This document shows positions 12,016-22,211 of a stretch of 64,000 nt of DNA, one piece after another. Numbering within the stretch: the first letter of the stretch is position 1; every line of letters starts with the position of its first letter. Both the position numbers and the translations under genes were made by a program. The stretch covers positions 4,428,196-4,492,195 of the forward strand of contig NW_024609839.1 in NCBI RefSeq assembly GCF_016920785.2. The letters are read 5' to 3'. Below the pieces are notes generated by a model. It was given only the letters and a program-made list of their open reading frames with translations. It did no database searches and had not been told where the DNA came from. Origin of the DNA: Ixodes scapularis (Eukaryota; Arthropoda; Arachnida; Ixodida; Ixodidae).

Positions 12016-12829
12016 GTTTGACTCAGGCGACGCTGCCATCCGGCTTCAGGGTCTCGGGCACGCGCTCGTCGCTCTCCTGTTTCCGTCTGTGCGCGAGAAG
12101 TAACCGCGGTACGACCTAATGCGACTTCAAGCGAGTCATGGCACCGCACGAGCCATAACAAAAGCGCTTAGGGTTCGTTCAGCTGTTGTGAGGATCTCTG
12201 CTGTCTCTGCCAGTCTGTTTCGCTCTCCCCTGCTCCTCTACGATAGCTTCTTACTTCTCTCACCAGGTGACGACACTAAAAAACGTGTTTAAATATAATA
12301 ATAATAATATTGGCAGATGGCGCGAGAAGCCGTCTAATTAAAACTAAGATTCTTCTGTACATCTATAAGTGTTCGTGTCACGTGATTTGTTTGAGTGCGT
12401 TCTTTTACTCAATACAAGATTAAACAAATGCCAGAACGCTCGGCATGGCTGAAAATTATAAAAGTGTAAATTAAGAGGATATATAACTATAAATTGCGAT
12501 CTAGTAATAATAAAGTAACGGTATAAAACAGAAAATCATTGTTCACATCAGCTTATTGCAATGTTTTCTTCTTTCGGTCAATTTATATCTTTTATATTAG
12601 AAATAAATTAACCAGCGCAACCCATAACAATCGATACTAGATGACGTCACTGTTAAAATGAGACGGAAGGACTTGTGTTCTCGAGCGCGTTCATATCACT
12701 GCTCTTGTCGCTGGTTTCTGCGATTTTTTACGGTGGGGTGTGTTTCGTGTCACGTTTGTGTCTTGGAGCCGTTTTTCGCGATTCTTCACGTCCGTGAACG
12801 CCCCCGGCTTTCCGCTGGACTTCTCAGCG
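12016..12829. promoter_or_regulatory. Divergent promoter interval between CHIC and VTI1B
   Basis: The two start codons face away from each other across 814 bp. The interval must hold the 5' untranslated regions and promoters of both genes, possibly shared. The centre (about 12280-12620) is AT-rich with TAATAATAATAATA. The sides are GC-richer. A palindromic CRE lies at 12642-12649. I see no convincing TATA box close to either start. Confidence 0.55.
12642..12649. promoter_or_regulatory. Palindromic CRE/ATF site (TGACGTCA)
   Basis: A perfect TGACGTCA lies 181 bp upstream of the VTI1B start codon and 627 bp from the CHIC start codon. It is the full consensus bound by CREB/ATF bZIP factors. Its position near the probable VTI1B transcription start makes a regulatory role plausible. 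Chance occurrence cannot be excluded from sequence alone. Confidence 0.45.
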
Positions 12830-13522
12830 ATGCATCACGGCATGTCGTCCGAGAAGTTCGAAGACCTCGAAGAGGACCTCAGGGCCCTCCTCGACGACAT
12901 CAAGCGCAAGTTGGACGGGACCCGCAATCGCCTTCAAAGCGGCGAAAGCAAGAAAACCCAGCTACGCGAAGTACAGCGTAAACTGGACCAGGCCAACGAC
13001 GTCCTCCAAGAACTCCAGGACGAAGCCCGCTCGGCGCCCAACCCGTACCGTATCCAGATGAACGCCAAGACCCGCAAGTACCGGACTGAACTCGACGACG
13101 TCAACAAGGCGGTTGTCACACTGGCGACCAGCATCAACGCCAGCGGCGCGAGGCAGGAACTCCTGAGCCCTTCGACCGTCATCGGTGACTTTGGGAACGA
13201 TCCTCAGCGCAGTCGGCTGCTTCAGATGAACGAAACCTTGGGCAGGACCACCGATACCCTCGCGCGAACGTTTCAAGTCGCTGCCGAGACCGATCAAGTC
13301 GGGGTTGCCGTGGCCGAAGAGCTGCGCACGCAGCGCGAGTCTCTAGTCCGGACCAAAGAGCGGCTCGAAGAGACCGATCAGAACTTGACGACGAGTCGTA
13401 AGATACTGCGCACCATGTACAGACGCGTGATCACCAACAAACTCATTCTGATCTTGATCATCATCATGGAAATTATCATCTTGGGTGGCATCGTGTACTG
13501 GAAGTTCTTTATGAAAAAGTGA
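12830..13522 (+). CDS. VTI1B: Vesicle transport v-SNARE VTI1B (intronless)
   Basis: This single uninterrupted frame of 230 residues compares with 232 in human VTI1B. Residues 5-100 form the N-terminal helical bundle, starting SSEKFEDLEEDLRALLDDI. The Qb-SNARE helix covers about residues 140-202 and includes AAETDQVG, TQRESL with the likely zero-layer glutamine at 168, and SRKILRTMYRRV. A C-terminal anchor runs about 204-226 (hydrophobic, ending YWKFFMKK), so the protein is tail-anchored facing the cytosol. VTI1B acts in fusion of trans-Golgi, endosomal and lysosomal membranes with syntaxins 7 and 8 and VAMP8 (family knowledge). I chose the ATG at 12830 because it gives the family length; the frame stays open upstream to 12740, and 12842 is an alternative. 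The gene lies head-to-head with CHIC. Absence of introns suggests intron loss or an old retrocopy, but no A-tail remains. Confidence 0.93.
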   Translation: MHHGMSSEKFEDLEEDLRALLDDIKRKLDGTRNRLQSGESKKTQLREVQRKLDQANDVLQELQDEARSAPNPYRIQMNAKTRKYRTELDDVNKAVVTLATSINASGARQELLSPSTVIGDFGNDPQRSRLLQMNETLGRTTDTLARTFQVAAETDQVGVAVAEELRTQRESLVRTKERLEETDQNLTTSRKILRTMYRRVITNKLILILIIIMEIIILGGIVYWKFFMKK

Positions 13523-13781
13523 TTTGGCGATGGTGAATCTGAAAGTCGTGTGTTGTTGCTTCGTTGTGTAGTGTTGTTTTACCCAATAATTGTCAACGTT
13601 GAGAACCCGACGCTGCGCAGATTTTCCTACTGTGATTTTGCGTCGCGGACAACGGGCAATGAAAGCATGTGCCCATATTTAGGGACCAATAATATATTCG
13701 ATAAGGGCGTCAAATAGCTACACATTTTGTGGACTTGTACGGGTTCCGATCTCCTATCCTTCCGAGGTATTTTTCGGCAAT

Positions 13782-13787
13782 AATAAA
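13782..13787 (+). terminator. VTI1B poly(A) signal AATAAA
   Basis: A canonical AATAAA lies 260 bp after the VTI1B stop codon and is the first good candidate downstream. It implies a short 3' untranslated region. Confidence 0.6.
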
Positions 13788-14396
13788 CTAGACATAAAAT
13801 CGTTATTTATGACTTGCTTGAAGCTTATTGGGACGTCGCCGAGAAACAGCGATTATTAACTAGAAAAGAAAAATAATCGATTCATTTTTAAATCTTGCAG
13901 CACAGCGCACACCAAATATCTATTATTTTTGGACCAGATTTTGTGTTTCCAAATAAAGGTTCGAAGTGGCGCTGGTGGCGCCGTGATCGCGAAGTCGCGC
14001 GCGGTCGCGCGAACTTGCGCGATCAAAAAACATAAAAATAAGCGACGTATGGGCTTCACGCGTGGCCTCACGTGACCCGAACGGGCGCATTTCATTGGTC
14101 CGTTTGTGCTGAACCAACCCGCCGCGGGGAATTTAACGCTTTTTGACTCAGCTGCATCGCAGCATTCCGGTCAGTTGGGTTCCGACAGCGCGGTTGGCTC
14201 GGGCGTGGGAAACAATACACATTCGGACATCAGTACAAAGACCGCACACCAGCTCGGGTCAGCCACGAATGTCACCGAAAGGAGCCCCCATGCAGCCGTG
14301 AGTCGGACCCACACCGAGAGAACGAGATTTTCAAACTGACCCGTCTTTCTTTCTGCCCGTGAGCGCAAGAAGCGAGCCGACCGTTTTTTTTTAAAC
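13788..14396 (+). promoter_or_regulatory. Cyclin A upstream region
   Basis: About 600 bp separate the VTI1B poly(A) signal from the cyclin A start codon. The right part is GC-rich with CGCGCGGTCGCGCG-like words near 14000. It has an inverted CCAAT box (ATTGG at 14094-14098), the NF-Y site common in cell-cycle promoters. No certain TATA, E2F or CHR element was identified. Confidence 0.4.
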
Positions 14397-14615
14397 ATGG
14401 CGAGGCGTCAAGCTCACGTTGCGTCCGTTGTCGACGCCGGCGACGAAAACTCCAGACCCTTCGGGGCTGCCCCTTCCAAGAGGTCCGAGAACCCCGACAG
14501 CAAGGTGCACACCCAGGCTTTGACCAAGAGGCCGGCGCTGACCAGTTTGCAGCCCAATTTGGTGGCGGGCGGTGGCAAGCAGGCCGGGCCCACGAAGCGT
14601 GATTTGGTTCGACAG
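14397..14615 (+). CDS. CCNA: Cyclin A, exon 1 (start codon)
   Basis: This exon of 219 bases encodes 73 residues from MARRQAHVASVVDAG to KRDLVRQ and ends in phase 0 at ACAG|GTGCGT. The N-terminus of cyclin A is poorly conserved and mainly carries degradation signals. Here KRPALTSLQPN (residues 44-54) has the RxxLxxL pattern of a destruction box used by the APC/C in mitosis. The start is the first ATG after a T-rich stretch. Assignment to cyclin A rests mainly on collinearity and matching phase with exons 3 to 7; a different first exon elsewhere is possible but no better candidate was seen. Together the seven exons give about 422 codons, against 432 residues in human cyclin A2. Confidence 0.75.
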
Positions 14616-15839
14616 GTGCGTTTTTTCATGCCTTGTCGCTTTGTTCCAGTCGTTGACCCCCCCCTTTTTTTTGTTGGTTTCCGGAGAACCTTGCTCATTT
14701 CTTTTATGTTTTATGTTGTCCTTGTTCATAGATATTCCCGTGCATGAATGTGCCTGTTCATTATGTTGTCTTGAACCATTTGTAAACCTAACGTTTTGTT
14801 CGTCGCTTCTGTGGTGTTCGCGAGATTTTGGGGGCGTCTTGGACCTGGGATCTTTGTCGTCAAAGCTTCGGTTTGCTGTAATTCTGCTCGTGTTTTTCAC
14901 GGTAACTCCAGATTATCTTCGCGACATTTATTAAGCGTCCTCGTTTCGCTAGTTTGGTTGTGTGCCTTACGTGCGTTTTCAAAAACGATTTCGTAGATTT
15001 TTTTTTTTTTTTTTTCTTACCAAGTAAATTTGTTAACAATTATGATACTCTGTGTACTGGATAAAAATATCTCGGGTAGTCCTGATTGCTGCAGGGGTAC
15101 GCATGCCAGGTCGACGCAGCAAGTGTCCTTACGTATCTAGCCTGGACCGACTTTTCCGAACGTTAGTGCTTGACGCTAGAATCTCGGTATTTTATTGTGA
15201 GAATATATATTTTAAAACCTATGGGAATTGGCAAGTACATGCATCATTTACTAGCCGGTAGTGTTTGGTGCGAACTGCCTTTCCATTGTGCTAACACTTC
15301 CATGCTCGTTTGCGTAAAATCATACCAAAGCCGCCTGTATACTCTGTGCCTGTCAGAAGCGCGCCTCGAGGCCGTCGTGTTTCCTCCTTTCCCTCACTCA
15401 CCCCCTCCTCTCCTATCGCCCGTGTCAGCCGCGAGACGGCGTCACGCACGTTGGGGATCGGCGTCGTTCGGCAGCGGCGTGAGTGGAGCTGCGTGTTGCG
15501 TCGGGTTCTTCCCGTCGGAAAGTCTTGCGTTCACGCCTAGAAAAGCGTGTTGTTTTCTCTTGCCGATCGTTCTCCGCTCTGCTGCTTTTCTTGTTGGCCA
15601 AGAGTTAGAATCTGATGCCCGTTCTGCGTTTCTACGTCCATTGAAAACATACTGCTCGAGCCAATAAATAAAACATTGCCTTTTGAATTATGAACTATTG
15701 AATTCAAACCCATGCATAATTGAGGGATAAATAGAGCAATTTAAAATATTCCAACTGCCGATTCATACACTTCTGTTTTCTGTAACAAGTGTTCAAAGAA
15801 AACAAAAAAGGGAATGCTAGAGGGATTCAGAACTACATT

Positions 15840-16250
15840 TGTTTTATACTTACTTTAAGCATAAAAACCTATTTAGGTCTGCCATTACTAACCCATCGCC
15901 GTAAAATCTTTCGCTTGTGTCTTTTCCATAAAATATTTCATCAAAATGCTGACCTTCGTCGTAAACTAATTATCACACCATTCTATATCTCTGCTCGCAT
16001 TGATCATAGTCATAAAGTCGGTATGCCAAATTTGAAAACTCCGTTGTTTCAACATTCTTCTATTCCCCAAACATCATTAGATTGAAACCACCTTCCCGTC
16101 TCCATACCTAATATTACTGATATTGTTCTGTTTAAGAGAGTTCTTACTAACACGTGCACATTGTAATTATTATTTTGATGTCCACTCCCCTCTTCAATGT
16201 ATTATTACCTTGAGGGTATTTTAAATAAATAAATAAATGAATAAATTCAC
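15840..16250 (+). mobile_element. 5'-truncated LINE, 3' end
   Basis: The plus-strand frame here ends with features of the C-terminal tail of non-LTR retrotransposon reverse transcriptases: LFHKIFHQNADLRR, then YISARIDHSHKVGMP, and an SIPQTSLD segment where the usual tryptophan before NHLP has become a stop. The 3' end is CCTTGAGGGTATTTTAAATA followed by AAATA repeats, a typical LINE tail. The clade is not assigned. Confidence 0.65.
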
Positions 16251-16579
16251 TTATAGTCGCATGTGCGCGTAGTTCAAAGAACCATTGCGTCATGCGCACT
16301 GCTTAAACTTCGTGATATTGGTGCGCGAAAATTCCGAAAATGACCTGTCATGTAGTTTCTCTCAACAAGTATTAACTATCGCAAGGGTTGCATGCTTTCA
16401 CTTTTACCCTTCAAATTTGATTACTTGACGGCACCCGAAGATAGCGGCACGCTTCGACTTCGTTTTGTTCTGGCATATTTTTGCGGTTGTAAAAACGCAG
16501 AGCTTACACAAGAGCCTTGCTCAGAACTAAACGGAAAGAACCCGGCTCAAAAGGATGCTGTGCTAAATTACCCAAGCTT

Positions 16580-16755
16580 CTACACTTCGTTTCAATTTAG
16601 CTGCGAGCGAAGCCAAAGCTAGAAGCGCGAGACCAGCGCGTTTGTGTGTTTCTCTCAAGCTTGCGCGCTCGAGCAAAGCCTGAACGCACGGACCTTCCGT
16701 GCTCGCGCTTCCAGCTTTGCCTTCGCTCGCACATAAGGTGAAACGAAGTATAGGT
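16580..16755. repeat. Foldback element
   Basis: The left arm TACACTTCGTTTCAATTTAG, GCGAGCGAAGCCAAAGCT and AAGCGCGAG pairs with a right arm containing AGCTTTGCCTTCGCTCGCAC and GAAACGAAGTATA. The arms are diverged by roughly 10-15%. No coding sequence is present. Confidence 0.65.
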
Positions 16756-17873
16756 GCATGAGGGGACTGTAAGTACGCGCGCAGCACGTGCTGGCGTCAG
16801 CACCAGTAATTTAAAAAAAAAAAAAAAAAGTTCTAGATGAAATAGAATGTTGCACGCGCGTTCGTTGGTACCTTTTTTTTTTAATTTACTTCGAATCTTT
16901 CTTACACGCAAAGCGAGCGCATGCAGATCGTGTAGCTACACTCGCCGTACGCCCGAGGGAACTAAAACTCGTGTTTTAAACATTTTGGCATGGCTTGCCA
17001 GCGCTTCTAAACGCGTTGCGCCTTTCGCGTCGTCTGCTACGGCGGCAACGTTGGTGGCGCCCCCACGATCGGGGGCGGCGGTGGCGCGCGACTTTTTCGA
17101 CGGCGCCCGCTATTGTTCTCCCCTCCGTCTGCCAGGCACAGAGTATACAGGCGGCTTTGATCATACCTGTTCCCTTTTTTTTTTTTTTAGATGTTTTTCG
17201 GCAATGCAAAATTTGAACAATCGTCAGCTTTCCGGTCATAGTGATTTTCGCTGATATCTGTGACAGTAACATTGCAATGGGTGGTATTCTATGTCGACCG
17301 TTTCTTAAACTTTCTTTTTTTTTTTCTGATTTAAAACATACAACCGCTCATGCAGCCTCTCAAGCAGAGTGTTTATCTATCGACATTGCCCAGTGTGTGA
17401 GGTAAAGAACCTTGCAGTTCACCTGGCCTCTTTTTTAATTCTGGTACATATGCGACGTTGTGCTCTCATTTAAAGGGAGGAACTGAGTTTCTCCCTTCGC
17501 AAGAAACTGAGAGCTTGAAGACTCAAGTTTGCTGCCCCTAGTATCCCCCCCCCCTTTGCTTTCTATTGCTATGTGACCTTGTTAACCTAATGCTACAGAA
17601 GAGTGCATGTGAGTATTATGATTACATCAACTAGAAATAGAGTAGTTTCCTCAATGTCAAAATGATGCCACTTTTTGCTTGGTTAGGTTTCTCATGTGCG
17701 AAACACAAACAGTAAAAAAAGACTAGTTAGCAAATGTACCTGGTGCAGTTTAGAGCCACTGAATTTGGCAAAAGTACTGTATACCATGGCGTCGGATTCA
17801 TCAGGAGAAATTTAGCTTTAGATTTCGTTAGATAAGAAATCTTGTAGGCTGTCATTGGCCACCATCCTGAAGA

Positions 17874-18280
17874 AGCACTAAAGGCGTTTCTGAGATTGTC
17901 TGTTCTTGGTGATAACTCCTTCTATGTGAACTTAGTATCCCAGAAATTGGGAAATTATTCTTGTGCGACATCCATTTCCCTGCTGAAAATGTGATCGAAG
18001 TTTGTGCCACGCCCCTTTCTGAGTGGCAAAACCTGGAGCACAGGATTCAGCGCAGGTGCTGGTGGCTCCTTTGCTTGTGATTGGCTGGCACCTCTGCTGA
18101 ATTATGTGCTCCAGATTGTTCTGCTCAGAAAGACAAGTAACACGAACTTGGATAACATTTCTAGTAGGGAAATAGACTTTGCACGAGCATAATTGTTCGA
18201 TTTCTGGGATGCTAAGTTCTCGTAGAAGGAGTTATCACCAAGAACAGACAATCTGAGAAACGTCTCTAGTGCACCTTTAA
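17874..18280. mobile_element. Long foldback MITE, family member 1
   Basis: About 400 bp fold into one long hairpin. The outer arms read GCACTAAAGGCGTTTCTGAG on the left and, in reverse, TGCACTAGAGACGTTTCTCAG on the right, followed on both sides by ATTGTCTGTTCTTGGTGATA. The centre has CCTGGAGCACAGGATTCAGC and its complement. The same family recurs at 20105-20676 and partly at 26637-26790, all within cyclin A introns. Confidence 0.8.
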
Positions 18281-19646
18281 ATCCGGTGGGGAAAGGGAGT
18301 TATGCAAAATATTTACACTCTAAACAACCTGCAATTTCTGACTGTTCATAAGGTGCATGTGGGCATTTGAGTGTTAAATAAATGAAAAGGTTTCATTTCG
18401 CTAGGGCTACTGTTGAGTAGTCTACAGTCTGGACCGTGGGAGGTTGGGTCTTTGTTCTCTGACATAGTTTGCCTACCCCAATGTCATGGCGCAATGCGGG
18501 CATTTTGAAGCCACCGATGGTGTTGAGATGCACGTGTTTCACTGCTCTTGAAACATGGTCGCTCTCGCGATGCCCACGCTGAGTGTCTAAACCCGATGGC
18601 TGCTCCCTAAGAGCAGCCAACAAGGAGGATATAAGAGTAGGAGAGGGCATGACCGTGTAGCCTCCACGAGCCATGCTCCCTTGACGCCTCTTTCTCACTT
18701 TCCTCCTTACTCTCCTCACTTATCAGCCAAACATGACCATATCACGTGACCATAGCTAGCCTTCGTCTAACCTTCGATTTGATCAAACTTACTGGACGGA
18801 GCGCGCACAAGCCTGCAAGGAATCCTTCTACAATCAACCATCCATCTCACACGTGATATGCCACGCACACCAATTGCCAGAATGATCTACGATCACATTG
18901 GCCACAACATCGTTTAAACTTTTATCACTAGGCTTCACTGATTTTGCAAGGTGCCCCCTCCTAGTACTTCTAACCTCCTTGGCAGCCAACCTGCTTGTCT
19001 CTGGTCTCTGCTCTTTGGAATAATTAAGGAGCTTTTCTGATCTGCCACCCAGACATCCCGTACACAGAATTCCTTAGTAATACATATGCGAATCTGGGCA
19101 GCACCACGTCGAGAAGTCGAGTCGTAGTGCCACATTGCACCACAACTCGATCCCAAACGTCGCTGCAGTCGCTGGCAGATTGAAAATGGCATGTCTTTGA
19201 ATCGCCAATCCTCGAACACGTGCTTCATGCCTTCTGCGTGGCTGTTCAGGCGTACTGTAGGTGTACGAGTTGTCGAAGGTAAGGCAGTCGCGCTGGAGTC
19301 GGGACAACTGGAGCTTTTGATTGTTTATGACTCGACTACGACTGCATTCCGCGTTGCGAGACACCGAGAAGTCGCATGCCCAGGTGATCCCCCACGGCGC
19401 CCCCACCAAACGTGGCGGGACGGTAGCCCAGGAAAGTTAGCCGGCAGTGGTTCCACGTGGCTACACCGTTGCGGAACGGCTGCACCAATCTCTACTCTGC
19501 CTCTTTTAAAATGCGTTCCGGATTAACAAAGGACACCTGACTCTCCGGGTGGCTTTGAAGCGACTCCTGTCCGGGGTAGACGGTGCCCTTCTTGGGTCGC
19601 TTTGTCGATCGATTGAATCGACGGTGGCAACAACATTCAAACGCAG

Positions 19647-19893
19647 CAATCCAACGCCCGGCGGTCGGCCAGACTGAGCTGCAGAGGACCCAGTTTGTGC
19701 CGTGCTCCACCGAGCTTCGAGATCTACGCAGAGTCGTCTGGCGCACGGGGGTCGCAAGTCGACGTCAAGGCGGCTGTCCCCGCCGTTGCTCCCGATGAGG
19801 ACGGCGAGAACGCTCCTCATTTTGATGATCGGGGGGCGTCCGGCGATGTCTGCTCAGACTCTCCAGACTGTGGAATGGAGTGCGAGGCCGCGG
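19647..19893 (+). CDS. CCNA: Cyclin A, exon 2 (5' boundary uncertain)
   Basis: The conserved part begins near 19701 with APPSFEIYAESSG, which matches the PAFTIHVDE segment that opens the N-terminal region before the cyclin boxes in animal cyclin A. The exon then runs through acidic sequence (VAPDEDGENAPHFDD) to CEAAG and a strong GTGAGT donor at 19894, phase 1, agreeing with exon 3. The 5' end at 19647 is the only AG in phase with exon 1 downstream of an in-frame TGA at 19614-19616. Its pyrimidine tract is poor. A different frame upstream (NRRWQQHSNAAIQRPAVG) also looks coding, so a frameshift or an alternative acceptor is possible. Confidence 0.6.
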
Positions 19894-20104
19894 GTGAGTC
19901 TGCCGTCGCGTCGCATACCTGCGGACCGTCCGTCGGCGTTGCGGCTTTTCCCACAAATCCTACACACCGTTTCACTAAGTTCAGACGCAGCCGATGGGAC
20001 CGACCAAAGAGCTTCGAAAACGCGAGTTACTGGGCCTTTCCCGTAATATGAGGACCACGCTGTGGTTAGCCCCATTGGCTCATGGCATAAGGAGCTTCCG
20101 GACT

Positions 20105-20676
20105 TTAAGGTGCCCTAAAGACGTTCCTGAGATCGTCTGTTCTTGGTGACAACTCATTCTATGGGATCTTAGCACCAGAGAAATAAAAAAAGTATGCTCG
20201 TGCGACGTCCATTTTCCTATTAAAAATGTGATTGAAGTTAGTGACATGCCCCTTTCTGAGTGGAAAACTCTGGAACACAGAATCCAGCGGAGGCAGCCGA
20301 GTGACGATGAGTGAGTGTCAGCCAGGCCGTGTGCCCGTTGTCAAGCCTCCGCTGGGTTCTGTGCTCCAGAGTTTTCCGCTCAGAAAGGGGCATGTCACTA
20401 ACTTCAATCACATTTTTAATGGGAAAATGGATGTCACACAAGCATACTTTTTTAATTTCTCTGGTGCTAAGATCCTGTACAATGAGTATCGACAAGAACA
20501 GACGGGCGGATGCAGGAATTTCCTGAGAGGAATCCCCTTTTCCTCGTTTCACGCCCTAAATTTTACACATTCAGAAATCAAGAGGGGGGGGTCAGGGCAT
20601 CCGGACCCCCCCGCCTCCCTCTAAATCCGCCCCTGAGAACAGACGATCTCGGAAACGTCTTTAGTGCACCTTTAAA
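20105..20676. mobile_element. Long foldback MITE, family member 2, carrying an hAT-like insert
   Basis: This copy shares the outer arms (CGTTCCTGAGATCGTCTGTT on the left) and the inner stem TGACATGCCCCTTTCTGAGT with the copy at 17874-18280. Its right arm is interrupted at 20503-20635 by a second element; removing it restores the pairing. It lies between cyclin A exons 2 and 3. Confidence 0.8.
20503..20635. mobile_element. Small hAT-like element with 8-bp target duplication
   Basis: The 133-bp insert begins CGGGCGGATGCAGG and ends AAATCCGCCCCTG, the reverse complement of CAGGGGCGGATTT, which is a common hAT terminus. AGAACAGA is duplicated exactly on both sides (20495-20502 and 20636-20643). 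An 8-bp duplication is diagnostic of hAT elements. The first bases of the left end are slightly eroded. Confidence 0.75.
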
Positions 20677-21048
20677 GTAGAAACAGCCTTGTTACCCCAC
20701 GTGTGCAGCTTTCACGCATTGAAAAGTGCCAGACAGGCTCCTACCTGATGCACACCTGTTCGGACATTTGCATAGAGTGCGACAAACTGGGGCACGCGAG
20801 GCTTACTCGAAAAGTCGCGGCGTAGTTGGTCACACTGAAATTCAAATGCCCAAATTGACCTTTACTCGACGGCTCCTGCGACTCGTTTCGTCGCCGCTCT
20901 GAAGATGGTGTAATGCGTGTGCGGAACGGGAGGCCGGGCACTCCGGTCAAAACGTGTTGGGGGCGGCACTTTGGTTGCACCGACGAACGGACCCCCCGCC
21001 GTCCTCCCCTCTCTCCCCAACCGGGAACCCTGCCGACCCTGGACCCAG

Positions 21049-21173
21049 ACTCCCCCATGGTCCTGGACACGTCCCTGCACACCCTGGAGCCCATGTCCTA
21101 CATGGAGGTCCGGGACCTGGAGGCCAGCTCGGAGTACGCCCAGGACATCTACACCCACCTCAGGCAGCAGGAG
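21049..21173 (+). CDS. CCNA: Cyclin A, exon 3
   Basis: This exon of 125 bases completes a glycine/aspartate-type codon and encodes DSPMVLDTSLHTLEP, then DLEASSEYAQDIYTHLRQQE. Human cyclin A2 has ESPHTMDMS and then DYHEDIHTYLREME, so the alignment is direct. The segment leads into the first cyclin fold helix. The acceptor follows CCTGGACCCAG and the donor is GAG|GTGGGT, phase 0. Confidence 0.9.
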
Positions 21174-21347
21174 GTGGGTGGGCTTCTTTTGGTCACGCCA
21201 CTGCTGATAAGTCTTGCAAAAGGACGTGTTGGAAGCTTACAGATGTATGAGGCAGACGTGCTCCATGCACGCACCATACCTTTTGTATGTTGTACGGGCA
21301 GTGTGACTGCGGCCTTGCGGAATGGTGCCGCTGCTTTGTTTTAAAAG

Positions 21348-21396
21348 GGCTCTACCACGCCAGCCGCGGCTTTGCCGCAGCTGGCGTGGTAGAGCC
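21348..21396. repeat. 49-bp near-perfect hairpin
   Basis: GGCTCTACCACGCCAGC is followed by CGCGGC, a TTT loop and the complementary arm ending GCTGGCGTGGTAGAGCC. There is one mismatch. It lies 175 bp after exon 3. Confidence 0.8.
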
Positions 21397-22211
21397 GCCA
21401 AATGGGCCGCTTTCTCCACCGGGGTCGGTTTGCTAGTGAATGTAGGTTTCTCTGCCGGTGGTTTTACTGTCGCATGACTAGCTTCGTGGGGACGAGGTAC
21501 CTACAAAGAAAACTCGACGTCTACTGTTTTCTGCTATGTTGTCGAGGCTAGCGTCTCTTGTGTTGTGCTGCAGCTTGGCACTGCTGCGAGAGTGCGCTGC
21601 TTTGTCCTGCATCTCGTTTTCATGCGCTCTCGTGGAAAGGAGACCGTGTAAACGCGTTGCAAACGCAAATGAGGTGTAGTTGAATGTAAGATGAAGGAAC
21701 GCCGATTCAGTTGTATGACTTTAGTCTCCTTCTTCCTTTATTATCTTATTTCTGTTTCGTCTTTCTTTTCCTTAGACAATACAGCGCTCGAGCGAATGGC
21801 TTTTACGGTGTGCGAGCACTGTGGACGATGCGCCAGCGTCGACTCTGCAGCGCAGCATAGGTGGCTGTGAGATTGGCAAATGGCTGCCATAAATTGTATC
21901 AATAGTGAGAGATGGGCTAGTTGGTACGTCATTCCTTTTGACAGAAGTGCCACGAGACATGGACAGAAAGTAAGACGTAGCACAAGTCCTTTATTGCCAC
22001 AATTCTGTCCTCACTTAGGTTATTTCCTGCGTGTACGCTTTTGCACGGGCGAGAAGATGAAGAGGCTTGAAATGCGAGACGAATAGCATTTATCTGCTTT
22101 AGGAGTGGCATGTGAAGTTATCTCTGGGAAAGATAGTCTTGGAGTGAGAGTAAAAAAAAAAATGGGCAAGGGTCTGACGAGCGATATCGGCTGGAACGCT
22201 ATTGCCTGTGT

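Larger units (their letters stand above)
15326..17159. mobile_element. 1.8 kb segment bounded by perfect 27-bp inverted repeats
   Basis: The sequence CAAAGCCGCCTGTATACTCT continuing to GTGCCTG occurs at 15326-15352, and its exact reverse complement at 17133-17159. Similarity continues weakly outward (CATACC on both outer sides) and inward (CAGA). The interior contains a truncated LINE and a foldback. Either this is one transposon with terminal repeats, later invaded, or two oppositely oriented copies of one dispersed repeat. No clean target duplication was found. Confidence 0.5.
14616..19646 (+). other. Cyclin A intron 1
   Basis: This intron of about 5 kb holds a poly(T) tract near 15000 and a perfect 27-bp inverted pair (15326-15352 and 17133-17159) enclosing 1.8 kb. 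It also holds a LINE 3' fragment (about 15840-16250), foldbacks at 16580-16755 and 17874-18280, and AT-rich spacers. A minus-strand frame of 108 codons at 18393-18719 and the GC-rich block 15360-15620 resemble nothing I recognise. The latter ends near an AATAAATAAA and could be an LTR-like piece. Confidence 0.6.
19894..21048 (+). other. Cyclin A intron 2
   Basis: This intron of about 1.15 kb is half occupied by the foldback MITE at 20105-20676. The 3' end is a long C-rich pyrimidine tract (20993-21025) leading to the acceptor ACCCAG. No other feature was seen. Confidence 0.8.

Noticed and set aside
12740..12829. N-terminal extension of VTI1B upstream of 12830
   Set aside because: Open in frame, but the extension has no counterpart in the family and the start at 12830 gives the usual length.
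12934..13297. Minus-strand frames of 82 and 111 codons
   Set aside because: Shadows of the VTI1B coding sequence.
15170..15667. 165-codon plus-strand frame in cyclin A intron 1
   Set aside because: Proline/serine-rich reading of a pyrimidine-rich repeat-like block; crosses the 27-bp inverted repeat.
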